This document shows, one piece after another, positions 19,939 to 30,247 of a DNA stretch of 64,000 nucleotides (position 1 is its first letter; each line of letters starts with the position of its first letter). The notes under the pieces are model-generated. The model saw only the letters and a program-made list of their open reading frames with translations, ran no database searches and was not told the DNA's origin. The position numbers and the translations under genes are program-made. The stretch comes from Methylobacterium longum (lineage in GTDB: Bacteria; Pseudomonadota; Alphaproteobacteria; Rhizobiales; Beijerinckiaceae). The stretch lies in the NCBI RefSeq assembly GCF_022179385.1, contig NZ_BPQS01000006.1, positions 1-64,000 of the forward strand, given 5' to 3'.

Positions 19939-20187
19939 ATGCCCTGGTACGCCGTGCGACCCCGAGATGAAGCCGACCCGCGCTGGCCTTTGCCGGGAAA
20001 GGTCGAGATCGTTCTGAAGGCGGAGAATCCTGAGAGCGCTCGGACGAAGTTCGAGGCGGCCTATCCGAGTCAGCCTTTCGGCAGTCCGGCCCTGTCGGTG
20101 CCCAACGCCGGCGTGGGGAGCTTCCGTGGGGATGCCGATGCGCTGACTGTGACCGAAACGGGCGAGCCGCCCGCATCGCGGGATTGA
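19939..20187 (+). CDS. Small hypothetical protein
   Basis: An 82-residue protein beginning MPWYAVRPRDEADP. It contains a short alpha/beta-looking core (KVEIVLKAENPESARTKFEA) and a loose C-terminus. I do not recognise a family. The frame is open back to 19888, but ATG 19939 begins the compact part. It is divergent from queA and its end is five bases before the next small gene, which suggests a two-gene transcript. No signal peptide or membrane segment is seen. Confidence 0.45.
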   Translation: MPWYAVRPRDEADPRWPLPGKVEIVLKAENPESARTKFEAAYPSQPFGSPALSVPNAGVGSFRGDADALTVTETGEPPASRD

Positions 20188-20192
20188 GGCCG

Positions 20193-20414
20193 ATGACGAT
20201 ATCGAGCCACCCCGGACGGGTCACGTTGGATGGCCAACTCCTCGGCTACTGGGAGCGGGAGGCAGCGCGTCTGGATGCCCTAGCCACCGGGTCGCGCTTT
20301 GCTTGGCAACGCCGCAGGTACCTTCGGAAGGCGGAGGTTGCCCGCGCCAAGGCAGAGCTCAGCCGCCAGCGCGAGGCTACGCGTGGTCAGGACGGAAGCG
20401 CGTCGGAGACTTAG
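20193..20414 (+). CDS. Small basic hypothetical protein
   Basis: A 73-residue, strongly basic, helix-prone protein (for example WQRRRYLRKAEVARAKAEL), possibly nucleic-acid or membrane-surface binding, but no family is recognised. ATG 20193 lies five bases after the preceding stop, with GAGG just upstream. A stem-loop follows the stop at once: CTAGGGC (20415-20421) pairs with GCCCTAG (20437-20443). Confidence 0.45.
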   Translation: MTISSHPGRVTLDGQLLGYWEREAARLDALATGSRFAWQRRRYLRKAEVARAKAELSRQREATRGQDGSASET

Positions 20415-20511
20415 CTAGGGCTAAGAATTTTTCGGTGCCCTAGAACCTTTGCCGTGGCCTTGGCCGTGTGTCGTCCCTTAAGGGGCCAGCGACTCGCAGA
20501 CGGCGCACACC

Positions 20512-21399
20512 ATGGACCGCACACAGAAAGCCGCCCTCCTGAGCGCCGGCGTCGGCCTCGCCGTCACCGCCCTCAAATTCTATGCCGCTGCCGCCACCGG
20601 CAGCCTCGCCCTGTATTCCGACGCACTGGAAAGCATCATCAACGTCGTTGCGGCGGTGGGCGCCTTCGTGGCCCTGCGGGTGGCTGCGCGACCGGCGGAC
20701 GAAGATCATCCCTATGGCCACCACAAGGCCGAGTTCTTCTCGGCGGTCATCGAAGGTGCGCTGATCGTCGTTGCGGCGCTCCTGATCCTGCGGGACGCCT
20801 ATTTCGGTCTTCTCGCCCCCAAGCCCCTCGACGCGCCGGTGCTCGGCCTCGCCATCAATTTCGGCGCGAGCATCATCAATGCCGTCTGGGCCTTCGCGCT
20901 GATGCGGTGGGGCCGAATGTGGCGCTCACCGGCCCTCATTGCCGACGCTCGGCACGTCTTCGCGGATGTCGTGACATCCTGCGGTGTACTCGCCGGCGTG
21001 AGTGCGGTTCTCGCGACGGGCTACCCCGTCCTCGATCCGGCCGTGGCTGGCTTGGTGGCGCTCCACATCCTCTGGTCCGGTTTCCAGATGGTTCGGGAAT
21101 CCGTCGACGGTCTGATGGATCGCGCTGCCTCACCCGAACTGATCGCGGAGATTCGAACGCTGATCTCGAAGCATGGTGAGGGCGCCTTGGAAGCCCATGA
21201 TGTGCGGACGCGATCCGCCGGTCAGGCCACCTTCATCGACTTCCATCTGGTCGTGCCGGGAACGATGACGGTCGAGGATTCGCATTCCATCTGCGACCGC
21301 CTGGAAAGCGCTCTCGAGACGACGATCACCGGGGCCGTCGTGACGATCCACGTCGAGCCGGCAGCGGAAGCGAAGGCACACGGCTTGCCGGTCCTCTAG
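20512..21399 (+). CDS. Cation diffusion facilitator transporter
   Basis: A 295-residue proton-coupled divalent metal exporter of the CDF family (zinc, cobalt, iron or manganese). About six membrane segments occupy residues 8-200, followed by a cytoplasmic ferredoxin-like domain. The transport-site motif SDALES in helix 2 and the second-site segment ADARHVFADVVTS in helix 5 are present, as is the HPYGHHKAEFF loop typical of the FieF branch. The metal cannot be fixed from sequence. It stands alone, converging on sfnB across a 290-base gap in which I see no further gene. Confidence 0.9.
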   Translation: MDRTQKAALLSAGVGLAVTALKFYAAAATGSLALYSDALESIINVVAAVGAFVALRVAARPADEDHPYGHHKAEFFSAVIEGALIVVAALLILRDAYFGLLAPKPLDAPVLGLAINFGASIINAVWAFALMRWGRMWRSPALIADARHVFADVVTSCGVLAGVSAVLATGYPVLDPAVAGLVALHILWSGFQMVRESVDGLMDRAASPELIAEIRTLISKHGEGALEAHDVRTRSAGQATFIDFHLVVPGTMTVEDSHSICDRLESALETTITGAVVTIHVEPAAEAKAHGLPVL

Positions 21400-21689
21400 G
21401 CGACGGTCTCGCTGATGCGGCGGCCCCGGAGGAGGGCTCGCCCGGTACGATAGGCACGCGCGCGAACACGATCTACGTGCCGCTGACCTGCCTGAACACG
21501 GAAGGACTCGTCCATGGTAAGCGACCCGTCAGCCCGATGGTCACCGTCGTGCTGCGCCCTGACCGGTCCGACGGGGCGACCCCGTACTGGAACACCAACC
21601 ACGATGCGACGCGCACCTCCGACCGGGGGGCCGTCGATTGTGGGGGACGACGACCTTGTCGACTCATCGAGTCTTCTCCAACCTGTGCC

Positions 21690-22946
21690 TCAGCTCCAGG
21701 CATGGGACGGCGGGTTCACGCCGTTCAACGCATGATTGCCGATGATGGCATACTTCCAGCGCACCGGATCGTGGAGCGTGTGCGTCCGGGCGTTGCGCCA
21801 GTGGCGATCGAGATTCTCCGCTGCCAGCGTCGAGCGGGTGCCCGAAAGCTCGAAGAGCTTGTTCGAGGCCGCCAGCGCGACTTCAGTGGTGAGGACCTTG
21901 GCTTCCGCTACGGACAGTTGCGCCGCCGCGACACTCTCGGCGGTCGGACGAGCGACTGCGTCGTCGAGGGCGAGGCCGGCCCGATCCAGCAACGCTTCGG
22001 CGGCGTGCTGGCGGATGGTCAGATCGCCGATCGCCTGAATGGTGTACGGGTCTTCGGAGGCGCGCTCCAGCCCGCTGTCGATCCACGGCCGCGCCTTCTC
22101 GCGCACGAAGCGTATCGTGTCGTCCAGGGCTTCACGCCCAATCCCGGCGTCGACGGCCCCCTGAATGATCTGAAATACCGCCCCATCCGCGGTCGGCGCC
22201 GCGTAGCCCTTCCAAGCTGGGACAAGGTGGCTCCTGGGCACCCGCACGGCATCGATGAGAACCGTGCCGCTCGCGGTGCCGCGTTGGCCGAAGCTCGACC
22301 AGTCGTCGAGCACGGTGAGGCCCGGCGCATCCCGCGCCGCGATGGCGTACCAGGCCCGACCCTCGTCATCGAGGGCCACGATCGGCACGCGGTGAGCCAG
22401 AAGCGCCCCCGTGGCGTAGAACTTCTCGCCGCGCACGACCACATGGTCGCCGTGATCGGTGAAGCGCGTGTCAAAGTCCGCCGCCCGCTTGGTGCCGCGC
22501 TCCGAGAACGCGTTGCCGAACCGGATGCCGCTGAGCACCTCGTCGAACAGGAGTCGCTTCTGCGCCTCGTCCGAGACCGTGCGGATCGCCGCCACGATGC
22601 CGAGGTGGTTCTGCGCGATCTGCGCGATGGCTGGATCGGCCGCCGCGATGATCGCGATCACCCGGGCGAGGGTGCGGTACGAGACCTCGGGCCCACCAAA
22701 AGCCCGCGGCACGTTGATCGACCACAGTCCACTCTGCGAGAAGGCATCCAGTTCAGCGAGGGGACGTACGGACGCGCGGTCACGCTCCGAGGCGCCTGCC
22801 CGGAACGCAGTCGCGAGCCGATGGGCGACGGCGAGTGCCTCGGCGTCGTCACGGATGACGTGGGCGGGAACGGGTGACCGGGTGGGGCCCGGTGTGCCCC
22901 TGGGATTCTCCGGCGCGAGCGTGCGCGCATCGACGGCGACGTTCAT
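21690..22946 (-). CDS. sfnB: SfnB-type acyl-CoA dehydrogenase-like sulfur acquisition oxidoreductase
   Basis: A 418-residue flavoprotein of the acyl-CoA dehydrogenase superfamily, in the branch linked to sulfur scavenging. The N-terminal helical domain, a middle beta domain (FSERGTKRAADFDTRF, GEKFYATGALLAHRV) and a C-terminal helical domain are in order. The final segment HDPVRWKYAIIGNHALNG is typical of SfnB/DszC-like monooxygenases, which use reduced flavin rather than acyl-CoA. It is the second gene after sfnG on the minus strand, 44 bases away, so they should be co-transcribed. The assignment rests on both sequence style and this neighbour; its precise reaction is not known. Confidence 0.82.
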   Translation of the reverse strand: MNVAVDARTLAPENPRGTPGPTRSPVPAHVIRDDAEALAVAHRLATAFRAGASERDRASVRPLAELDAFSQSGLWSINVPRAFGGPEVSYRTLARVIAIIAAADPAIAQIAQNHLGIVAAIRTVSDEAQKRLLFDEVLSGIRFGNAFSERGTKRAADFDTRFTDHGDHVVVRGEKFYATGALLAHRVPIVALDDEGRAWYAIAARDAPGLTVLDDWSSFGQRGTASGTVLIDAVRVPRSHLVPAWKGYAAPTADGAVFQIIQGAVDAGIGREALDDTIRFVREKARPWIDSGLERASEDPYTIQAIGDLTIRQHAAEALLDRAGLALDDAVARPTAESVAAAQLSVAEAKVLTTEVALAASNKLFELSGTRSTLAAENLDRHWRNARTHTLHDPVRWKYAIIGNHALNGVNPPSHAWS

Positions 22947-22990
22947 GATGCAACTCCGACAGGACAGGATTTCGCAGTCTTACGCGGCGC

Positions 22991-24106
22991 TCAGGCCGCC
23001 TGGGCTCGCGTCTCGCGGGCGGCTTCCAGGGCGCGGACGCGCGGGATCACGTGCTGGCCGAAATAAGCGACCTCTTCTTGGAAGTGCAGGAACGCCAGCA
23101 AGGCCAGATCGGCGCCCGCATCCTTGAGGGCGAAGATCCGCTCGGCGATCTGGTCCGGCGTGCCAATCAGGTTGGTCTTGAAACCGTCATTGTACTGGAC
23201 GAGGTCCTCGAAGCTGGATTGCGCCCAGTTGCCTTCGCCCTCTGGCGAGGACTTGCCGGCGTTCTTTGCCTCATGGCCAAAGGCCTTCACGGCATCTGGA
23301 TCAGCGCCGTCGATGATCTCCTGAAGGACGGCGCGGGCCTCCTCCTCGGTATCACGGGCGATCACGAAGGCATTCACGCCGATCCGCGGGCGATTGCCAG
23401 TCTCGTCTGCCTTGGCACGGATGTCGTCCACCTGAAGGCGGATGTTTTCCGGCGTGTTGCCGTTGGTGAAGTACCAGTCGGACACGCGCGCCGCCATGTC
23501 GCGCGCCGCCCGCGACGAGCCCCCCTGAAAGATCTCCGGCAGGGACTGAGCGGGCTTCGGCTTCAGGGTGTAGTTGCTGTAGCGGTAGAAGTCGCCGCGG
23601 AAGGTGAAATTGTCCTCGGTCCAGATCCCGCGCAGGCTTCGGATGAACTCCTCCGATCGGCGGTAGCGTTCGTCGTGGTCCAGCCAGGGCTCACCGATGG
23701 CGCGGAACTCGCCCGAGAACCATCCCGAAACGATGTTGACCGCGACGCGGCCTTCGGTGAGTTGCGAGATCGTCGCGATCTGCTTCGCAGCGAGCGTCGG
23801 ATTCCAAGGCCCCGGCAGGATCGCGGCAATTACCTTGAGGCGCGTGGTCGCCGCAAGTAGTGCGTGGCTGAAGGCGACGGACTCGTGCTGATATTCGGCG
23901 CCGTATCCCGCAGTGAAGCGGATCTGCGTCAGGCCGTAATCGAAGCCCGCCTCCTCGGCGATCTGCGCAAGCTTGCGGTTGTACGCCGCGTCCCAGCTCG
24001 TCCGCTGCGGGATCTTGCTGATGACGAGACCGCCCGACACATTGGGTACCCAATAGGCGAAGCGGATCGGTTCGGGAGGCGATGTATCGCTATGAGAATT
24101 GGTCAT
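22991..24106 (-). CDS. sfnG: Dimethylsulfone monooxygenase
   Basis: SfnG oxidises dimethylsulfone with reduced flavin and oxygen to methanesulfinate, feeding sulfur assimilation when sulfate is scarce. The 371-residue protein has the luciferase-like TIM-barrel fold with RFAYWVPNVSGGLVISKIPQR at the N-terminus, VNIVSGWFSGEFRAIGEPWLDHDERYRRSEEFI in the middle (given in part as VSGWFSGEF and LDHDERYRRSEEF), and FQGGSSRAARDMAA for flavin phosphate binding. The upstream 211 bases contain the promoter and the 3' end region of the surf1 transcript. In Pseudomonas this gene needs sigma-54 and SfnR; I do not see a convincing sigma-54 site here. Confidence 0.9.
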   Translation of the reverse strand: MTNSHSDTSPPEPIRFAYWVPNVSGGLVISKIPQRTSWDAAYNRKLAQIAEEAGFDYGLTQIRFTAGYGAEYQHESVAFSHALLAATTRLKVIAAILPGPWNPTLAAKQIATISQLTEGRVAVNIVSGWFSGEFRAIGEPWLDHDERYRRSEEFIRSLRGIWTEDNFTFRGDFYRYSNYTLKPKPAQSLPEIFQGGSSRAARDMAARVSDWYFTNGNTPENIRLQVDDIRAKADETGNRPRIGVNAFVIARDTEEEARAVLQEIIDGADPDAVKAFGHEAKNAGKSSPEGEGNWAQSSFEDLVQYNDGFKTNLIGTPDQIAERIFALKDAGADLALLAFLHFQEEVAYFGQHVIPRVRALEAARETRAQAA

Positions 24107-24317
24107 CCGGCATTACCTCGCATGAGCGGCGCACACGCGCCGTCTTACCTGCTGTCGATCGCCGTGAACTGAATACAACATGCAGAACGCGGGCAATCAC
24201 GCAAGGACACGGAAAGTATTCCGACGCGGAGCCCGCAGGTCAAAGGAACACGTTACTTTTTTTATGACAGGAATGACGATGCTCTGCTACGGAGAGCGTA
24301 TCGCATGCACGATTATC

Positions 24318-25082
24318 CTACGCCGTCAGCGTGCGATCCGGCTCGTGTAGGCGACGCCACGCGTAGACCGAGAAGACGCCGATCAGGCACGCGGCGAGGC
24401 CGAACCACGTGAACGCGTATTGCAGGTGGTTGTTCGGCAGGTCGATGCGCAGTTGCCCACCTCGTGGCCACGTGGTCTGATCCGGCACCGCATCCGCCTC
24501 GATCAGGTAAGGGGCCGCATCTGCGAGGCCGCGGGCAGCCGCGATGCCGGCGACGTCGCGGTTGAACCATTCGCCCAGCGTCGGATCGGGTTCCGGCACG
24601 AACATGGTCCGGGGTTCGCTGGCCCGAAGAATGCCAGTGACCTCCGTCGGCCCCTCGATCAGACCGTTCCGGCGGTCACCCTGCGCCTTCAACTCGGTCG
24701 GCACGAAGCCGCGATTGATCAGTACCAAGCCGCCATCTTCGCGCGCGAACGGCGTGAGGACGTAGTAGCCCTGAAGCGCCCGGCCCGGCGTCTCACCGGC
24801 AGCGAGGCCGTGGACCAGCGTTTCCCGGTCGTTGAGAAAGCGGCCCGTCACGCGGACGTGGCGAAACTCGTCGCGATTCGGCTCCCAGGTCGCCGACGAC
24901 GGCGGCGGCACCGGCTCGGCACGGGTCTGGCGCAGGATCCGGGTGATGAGATCCTCCTTCCAGGCCCTGCGCTCGAGTTGCCAGGTCCCCAGGCCCAGAA
25001 GGATCGCGAGGGCGATCAGGGATGCCATCCCCGGCGCGATCAGGTCACGCCACGCCGGCCGCGATGATCCCGACCGGTTCAC
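24318..25082 (-). CDS. SURF1-family cytochrome oxidase assembly protein
   Basis: A 254-residue inner-membrane protein that assists heme a insertion into subunit I of the aa3 oxidase. It has the SURF1 layout: an N-terminal membrane helix (about 18-32), then GTWQLERRAWKEDLI, the VTGRF segment, GYYVLTPF and the LINRGFVP motif, and a second helix near the C-terminus (HLQYAFTWFGLAACLIGV). The GTG start at 25082 overlaps the upstream stop as GTGA, so translation is coupled to DUF983. An in-frame extension to 25583 is just the shadow of that gene. It ends the cytochrome oxidase cluster. Confidence 0.9.
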   Translation of the reverse strand: MNRSGSSRPAWRDLIAPGMASLIALAILLGLGTWQLERRAWKEDLITRILRQTRAEPVPPPSSATWEPNRDEFRHVRVTGRFLNDRETLVHGLAAGETPGRALQGYYVLTPFAREDGGLVLINRGFVPTELKAQGDRRNGLIEGPTEVTGILRASEPRTMFVPEPDPTLGEWFNRDVAGIAAARGLADAAPYLIEADAVPDQTTWPRGGQLRIDLPNNHLQYAFTWFGLAACLIGVFSVYAWRRLHEPDRTLTA

Positions 25083-25453
25083 GGCTCGAAGCGTCCCTGC
25101 TCGGCCTTGTTGCTGTATTGCAGCGCGATCAACATGCCCTTCAGCGGACGGACCAGGATCAGGCTGAGACCGATCGAGAGCGTCGTGGCCACCAGGGCGT
25201 GGACCCAGATCGGCGGCTCGTAGGTGATCTCCATCCAGAGGGCGAGGCCGACCACGATCAGTCCCACGATCGACATCACGAAGAACGCCGGTCCATCGGC
25301 CGAATCGAAGTGCGTATAGTCGAGGCCGCACGCCTCGCAGGAGGGGCGCAGGGTCAAGTAGCCCTTGAACAGGTGACCCTCGCCGCAGCGCGGGCATCGG
25401 CCGCGCAAACCCGTCGGGATCGGCGGCGGCGGCGAATAGGTGCGTTGGTCCAC
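25079..25453 (-). CDS. DUF983 membrane protein of the oxidase cluster
   Basis: A 124-residue protein with an N-terminal zinc-ribbon-like pair (CPRCGEGHLF and CEACGLDY) and two membrane helices (about 60-80 and 84-103). This is the DUF983 layout, commonly found between cytochrome oxidase subunit III and SURF1 genes in alphaproteobacteria; its assembly role is inferred from that position. I chose GTG 25453: GGAG lies seven bases before it, whereas the GTG two codons earlier would be one base from that element. An ATG far upstream (25579) would run through the terminator at 25541-25566. Confidence 0.82.
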   Translation of the reverse strand: MDQRTYSPPPPIPTGLRGRCPRCGEGHLFKGYLTLRPSCEACGLDYTHFDSADGPAFFVMSIVGLIVVGLALWMEITYEPPIWVHALVATTLSIGLSLILVRPLKGMLIALQYSNKAEQGRFEP

Positions 25454-25540
25454 GTGCACACTCCAGACCGATCCGGGAAACCGCTTCCGGACGACGCCCG
25501 GAGCATTCCATCGATATGGGGATCCCATCGCGCCGAAACG

Positions 25541-25566
25541 AAAAAGGGCGGCCCAAGCCGCCCTTC
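25541..25566 (-). terminator. Intrinsic terminator after ctaE
   Basis: On the minus strand AAGGGCGGC-TTGG-GCCGCCCTT is a perfect 9-bp stem followed by further T residues (five A bases at 25541-25545 on the plus strand). It lies 36 bases after the ctaE stop and 88 bases before the DUF983 start. DUF983-surf1 must therefore rely on read-through or on a promoter in this short gap. Confidence 0.85.
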
Positions 25567-25601
25567 GCAGACCCGCCATGCATCAGCGAGATGGATCGCC
25601 G

Positions 25602-26465
25602 TCAGTGGGCGCCACCGCCGTGGAAGACACCCGAACCCCACACGTAGATGGCGGCGAACAGGAACAGCCACACGACATCGACGAAGTGCCAGTACCAGGC
25701 CGCGAACTCGAAGCCGAGATGCTGACGGGTGGTGAACTCGCCCGCATAGGTCCGGAACAGGCACACTGCCAGGAAGATGGTGCCGATGATGACGTGGGCG
25801 CCGTGGAAGCCCGTCGCCATGAAGAAGGTCGACGAGTAGATGCTGCCCGAGAAGCCGAACTCGGCGTGGCTGTACTCGTAGGCCTGGCAGGCCGTGAACA
25901 GCACGCCGAGGATGATGGTCAGCCACAGACCATACTTCAGACCCTTGCGATCACCTTCGAGCAGCGCGTGGTGCGCCCAGGTCACCGTGGTGCCTGAGGT
26001 GAGAAGGATGAGAGTGTTCAGGAGCGGCAGGTGCCAGGGATCGAAGGCTTCGATGCCCTTCGGGGGCCAGACGCCGCCGGTGAATTCCACGCGGGAGACC
26101 TGGATCGGATCGGCGGTATAGAGGGCAGCCTCGAAATACGCCCAGAACCACGCCACGAAGAACATCACCTCGGAGGCGATGAACATCATCATGCCGTACC
26201 GGTGATGGAGCTGCACGACACGGGTGTGATCGCCCGAATTGGCCTCGTGCGCCACGTCCTTCCACCACGAGTACATCGTGTAGAGGACGCCTATCGCACC
26301 GGCGCCGAAGATGTACGGGCCGGGCGTCAAGGTACCGATCTGGAGGCTTTTCATCCAGAAGACGGCGCCGAACGCCATCAGAAAGCCCGAGAAGGCCCCG
26401 ATCAGCGGCCATGGACTTGGATTCAGGATGTGAAAGTCGTGATTCTTGGCATGCGCCTCGGCCAT
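25602..26465 (-). CDS. ctaE: Cytochrome c oxidase subunit III
   Basis: Subunit III of the aa3-type oxidase (287 residues, seven membrane helices), needed for stable turnover of the proton-pumping core. Typical segments include [25 protein letters not shown], here seen as [10 protein letters not shown] and [11 protein letters not shown], the VWPPKGI loop, TWAHHAL and the C-terminal [19 protein letters not shown] region. The start at 26465 ([14 protein letters not shown]) has GAGGAG upstream. A start 15 codons earlier gives an Arg-rich leader and is unlikely. It lies 147 bases after ctaG in the cluster, and an intrinsic terminator follows it. Confidence 0.95.
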   Translation of the reverse strand: MAEAHAKNHDFHILNPSPWPLIGAFSGFLMAFGAVFWMKSLQIGTLTPGPYIFGAGAIGVLYTMYSWWKDVAHEANSGDHTRVVQLHHRYGMMMFIASEVMFFVAWFWAYFEAALYTADPIQVSRVEFTGGVWPPKGIEAFDPWHLPLLNTLILLTSGTTVTWAHHALLEGDRKGLKYGLWLTIILGVLFTACQAYEYSHAEFGFSGSIYSSTFFMATGFHGAHVIIGTIFLAVCLFRTYAGEFTTRQHLGFEFAAWYWHFVDVVWLFLFAAIYVWGSGVFHGGGAH

Positions 26466-26612
26466 CGTCCCGTCGCTCCTCACCCTTGCGCCCCGCGCCG
26501 TTCCCGGCATTCGGCCTTACGCTGCTTGCCCTTGGCTGGACGCGACCGAGACCCCGCCCAAGCTTGCCGGCACGTTTAGTCTGTGCGGGTCCGTCTTGTC
26601 ACGGTCCCGCGA

Positions 26613-27224
26613 TCAGAAATCGCCCTTCGATCCGGAAGACGCTGAATTCGCCACACTCCCCGTCACCGGCTGACCGTTCTTGGCCGCGAAGTAGGTGTAG
26701 GACAGCGTCATCTCGGACAGGTGCGCGGTGTTCGAGTCGTCCCGGACCGCCGGATCAACGTAGAACACCACCGGAACGTCCAGGGTTTCACCGGGTTGAA
26801 GCGTCTGCTCGTTGAAGCAGAAACAGGCGATCTTCACGAAGTAGCTGCCCATCAGGCCGGGCTGGACGTTGAACGTCGCCACACCCGTCGACGGTTTGGA
26901 TCCGGTGTTCTGCACGCGGAAGAACACCGTCTTGGTCTCCCCCAACGTGGCCTCGACGCGGTTCGCCTCGGGGGCGAACTTCCACGCCAGACCCGGGGCC
27001 ACGTTCGTGTCGAAATGCACCACCATGCTGTCGTGGGCCCGCGCCGCCGACGCGGCGAGGGCGGGGCCCTGACGCGGGGTCCCGTCGTAACCCGTCGCCT
27101 TGCAGAAGGCGTCGTAGAGCGGCACCGACGCGAAGGCGAGCCCGATCATCCCGATCGCCAGACCCGCGCAGGCGAAGGCCGTCCGGGTGGCCCCACGTCC
27201 GGGGTTGGCACGGGGTGTCATCAT
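26613..27224 (-). CDS. ctaG: Cytochrome c oxidase assembly protein CtaG/Cox11
   Basis: A 203-residue copper chaperone that delivers copper to the CuB site of subunit I. One N-terminal membrane helix (about 14-36) anchors an Ig-like periplasmic domain. The copper-binding CFCF motif is present (KIACFCFNEQTLQPGE), as are VPLYDAFCKATGYDGT with the dimer-interface Cys and the FYVDP segment. The second Met at the start (MM) leaves a one-residue ambiguity. It lies ten bases downstream of the small CoxF-like gene, so the two are transcribed together. Confidence 0.94.
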   Translation of the reverse strand: MMTPRANPGRGATRTAFACAGLAIGMIGLAFASVPLYDAFCKATGYDGTPRQGPALAASAARAHDSMVVHFDTNVAPGLAWKFAPEANRVEATLGETKTVFFRVQNTGSKPSTGVATFNVQPGLMGSYFVKIACFCFNEQTLQPGETLDVPVVFYVDPAVRDDSNTAHLSEMTLSYTYFAAKNGQPVTGSVANSASSGSKGDF

Positions 27225-27234
27225 CGCGCCCTCC

Positions 27235-27399
27235 TTACATCGGCCGGCTGAGGATCTGCGGTCCGAGTTTGACGATCGTCAACACGAAGAAGAGCAGCAC
27301 CCAGGCACCGAGCGCCAACGCGATGGCGATCGACCGCTTGCGGCGCCGCGCCTCCTCCTCCGGCGTCAGGGGACGGTGCTGGACCTCGGGATTCCCCAT
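27235..27399 (-). CDS. Small single-helix protein of the oxidase cluster (CoxF-like)
   Basis: A 54-residue protein starting MGNPEVQHRPLTPEEEARRR, with an acidic-basic N-terminal tail, one membrane helix (about residues 25-46) and a short C-terminus. Short proteins of this layout lie between ctaB and ctaG in many alphaproteobacteria and are called CoxF or hypothetical; the role is not known. It starts five bases after the ctaB stop and ends ten bases before ctaG. That tight spacing, with the open frame, supports a real gene despite its size. Confidence 0.75.
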   Translation of the reverse strand: MGNPEVQHRPLTPEEEARRRKRSIAIALALGAWVLLFFVLTIVKLGPQILSRPM

Positions 27400-27404
27400 G
27401 GCGG

Positions 27405-28355
27405 TCAGCCCAGGACCGGCCGGAACAGGCCGAAGCTCTGCTCGGCGAGAAGCGCCGAGAACAGGGCGAACAGGTAGAGGATCGAGAAGCCGAACATGCC
27501 CATTGCAGCGCGCTTCTCCGCCTCGCCGTGGCGGTTCCGGAGCACGCGGATGCTGAAGGCGATCATGCCCACACCGCCCACGAGGCCGATCACCGCGTAG
27601 AGGAGGCCTCCGAAGCCCAACGCAACAGGCACGAGACCGAGCGGCGCAAGGAACAGCGAGTACCATACGATCTGCCGGCGGGTGGAAGCCGGTCCGGCCA
27701 CGTTCGGCATCATCGGGATGCCGGCGCGGGCGTATTCGTCGGCCTTGATGAGCGCCAGCGCCCAGAAGTGCGGCGGCGTCCAGATGAAGATGATGGCGAA
27801 CAGGATCAGGGACTCGATTCCGACCGACCCGGTCACCACGGCCTGGCCGATCACGGGCGGCAGCGCGCCGGCGGCCCCGCCGATGACGATGTTCTGCGCG
27901 GTCGCTCGCTTCAACCACATGGAGTAGACCACCGCGTAGAACACGATGGTGAAGGCGAGGAGCGCGGCGGCCAGGAGATTGGCGGCCAGCCCCAGCACCA
28001 CCACCGAGGCCACCGACAGGAACAGCCCGAAGCCGAGGGCCTCCTCGGACGTGATCTTGCCCGCAGGAATCGGCCGCTTTGCCGTGCGGCTCATCACGGC
28101 GTCGATGTCGGCATCCCACCACATGTTGAGGCAGCCGGAGGCCCCGGCGCCGATCGCGATGGCGAGCAGGGAAATCGCGCCGATGGCCGGCTGCACGTGG
28201 CCCTGCGACACGACCATCCCGACCAGGGCGGTGAAGATCACGAGGACCATCACCCGCGGCTTCAGCAGGGCGAAGTAATCCGGCACATCCCCGCCTGCGG
28301 CCGAGAGGGCCGGAGCTGGGACGTCCGGTCCGATGCTGTTCGTCAGGCTCGTCAT
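27405..28355 (-). CDS. ctaB: Protoheme IX farnesyltransferase (heme o synthase)
   Basis: CtaB attaches a farnesyl group to heme b, making heme o on the way to heme a of the oxidase. The 316-residue protein is a UbiA-type prenyltransferase with about nine membrane helices. It has [20 protein letters not shown] at the N-terminus (first part of the substrate pocket) and the Asp-rich [19 protein letters not shown] motif that binds the prenyl diphosphate through magnesium. The gene follows ctaD after a 213-base gap that contains a very stable stem-loop, which may set its dose relative to ctaD. Confidence 0.95.
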   Translation of the reverse strand: MTSLTNSIGPDVPAPALSAAGGDVPDYFALLKPRVMVLVIFTALVGMVVSQGHVQPAIGAISLLAIAIGAGASGCLNMWWDADIDAVMSRTAKRPIPAGKITSEEALGFGLFLSVASVVVLGLAANLLAAALLAFTIVFYAVVYSMWLKRATAQNIVIGGAAGALPPVIGQAVVTGSVGIESLILFAIIFIWTPPHFWALALIKADEYARAGIPMMPNVAGPASTRRQIVWYSLFLAPLGLVPVALGFGGLLYAVIGLVGGVGMIAFSIRVLRNRHGEAEKRAAMGMFGFSILYLFALFSALLAEQSFGLFRPVLG

Positions 28356-28532
28356 CGCGTCTGCTGCTGCTGTGCCGGCGCCCGGCCACGCGCGTCACGG
28401 CCGAGTCACGTTACGAATTCGACGTGTTTCAAGGGACGGCGCGAGTGGGGCCCGGGACTGCTCCCCGGCCCGTGCTCGTCGCCCTCAGCGCTCGCCCTTG
28501 CCGGGAGGCCGCGGATCGGCCACCGGGGAAGG

Positions 28533-28558
28533 GCGAGGGCCGCCGAAGCGGCCCTCGC
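28533..28558 (-). terminator. Very stable UUCG stem-loop after ctaD
   Basis: On the minus strand GCGAGGGCCGC-TTCG-GCGGCCCTCGC forms an 11-bp perfect stem with a cUUCGg tetraloop, ten bases after the ctaD stop. No T-tract follows, so it may be a partial terminator or a 3' stabiliser that keeps ctaCD mRNA more abundant than the downstream assembly genes. Confidence 0.65.
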
Positions 28559-28568
28559 GGTGTGTCTA

Positions 28569-30236
<1,668 letters not shown>

Positions 30237-30247
30237 TCAGCCGGGGC

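Noticed and set aside
21400..21689. Small frames between the cation exporter and sfnB
   Set aside because: Several overlapping frames on both strands with no ribosome site or family likeness; convergent gene ends explain the gap.
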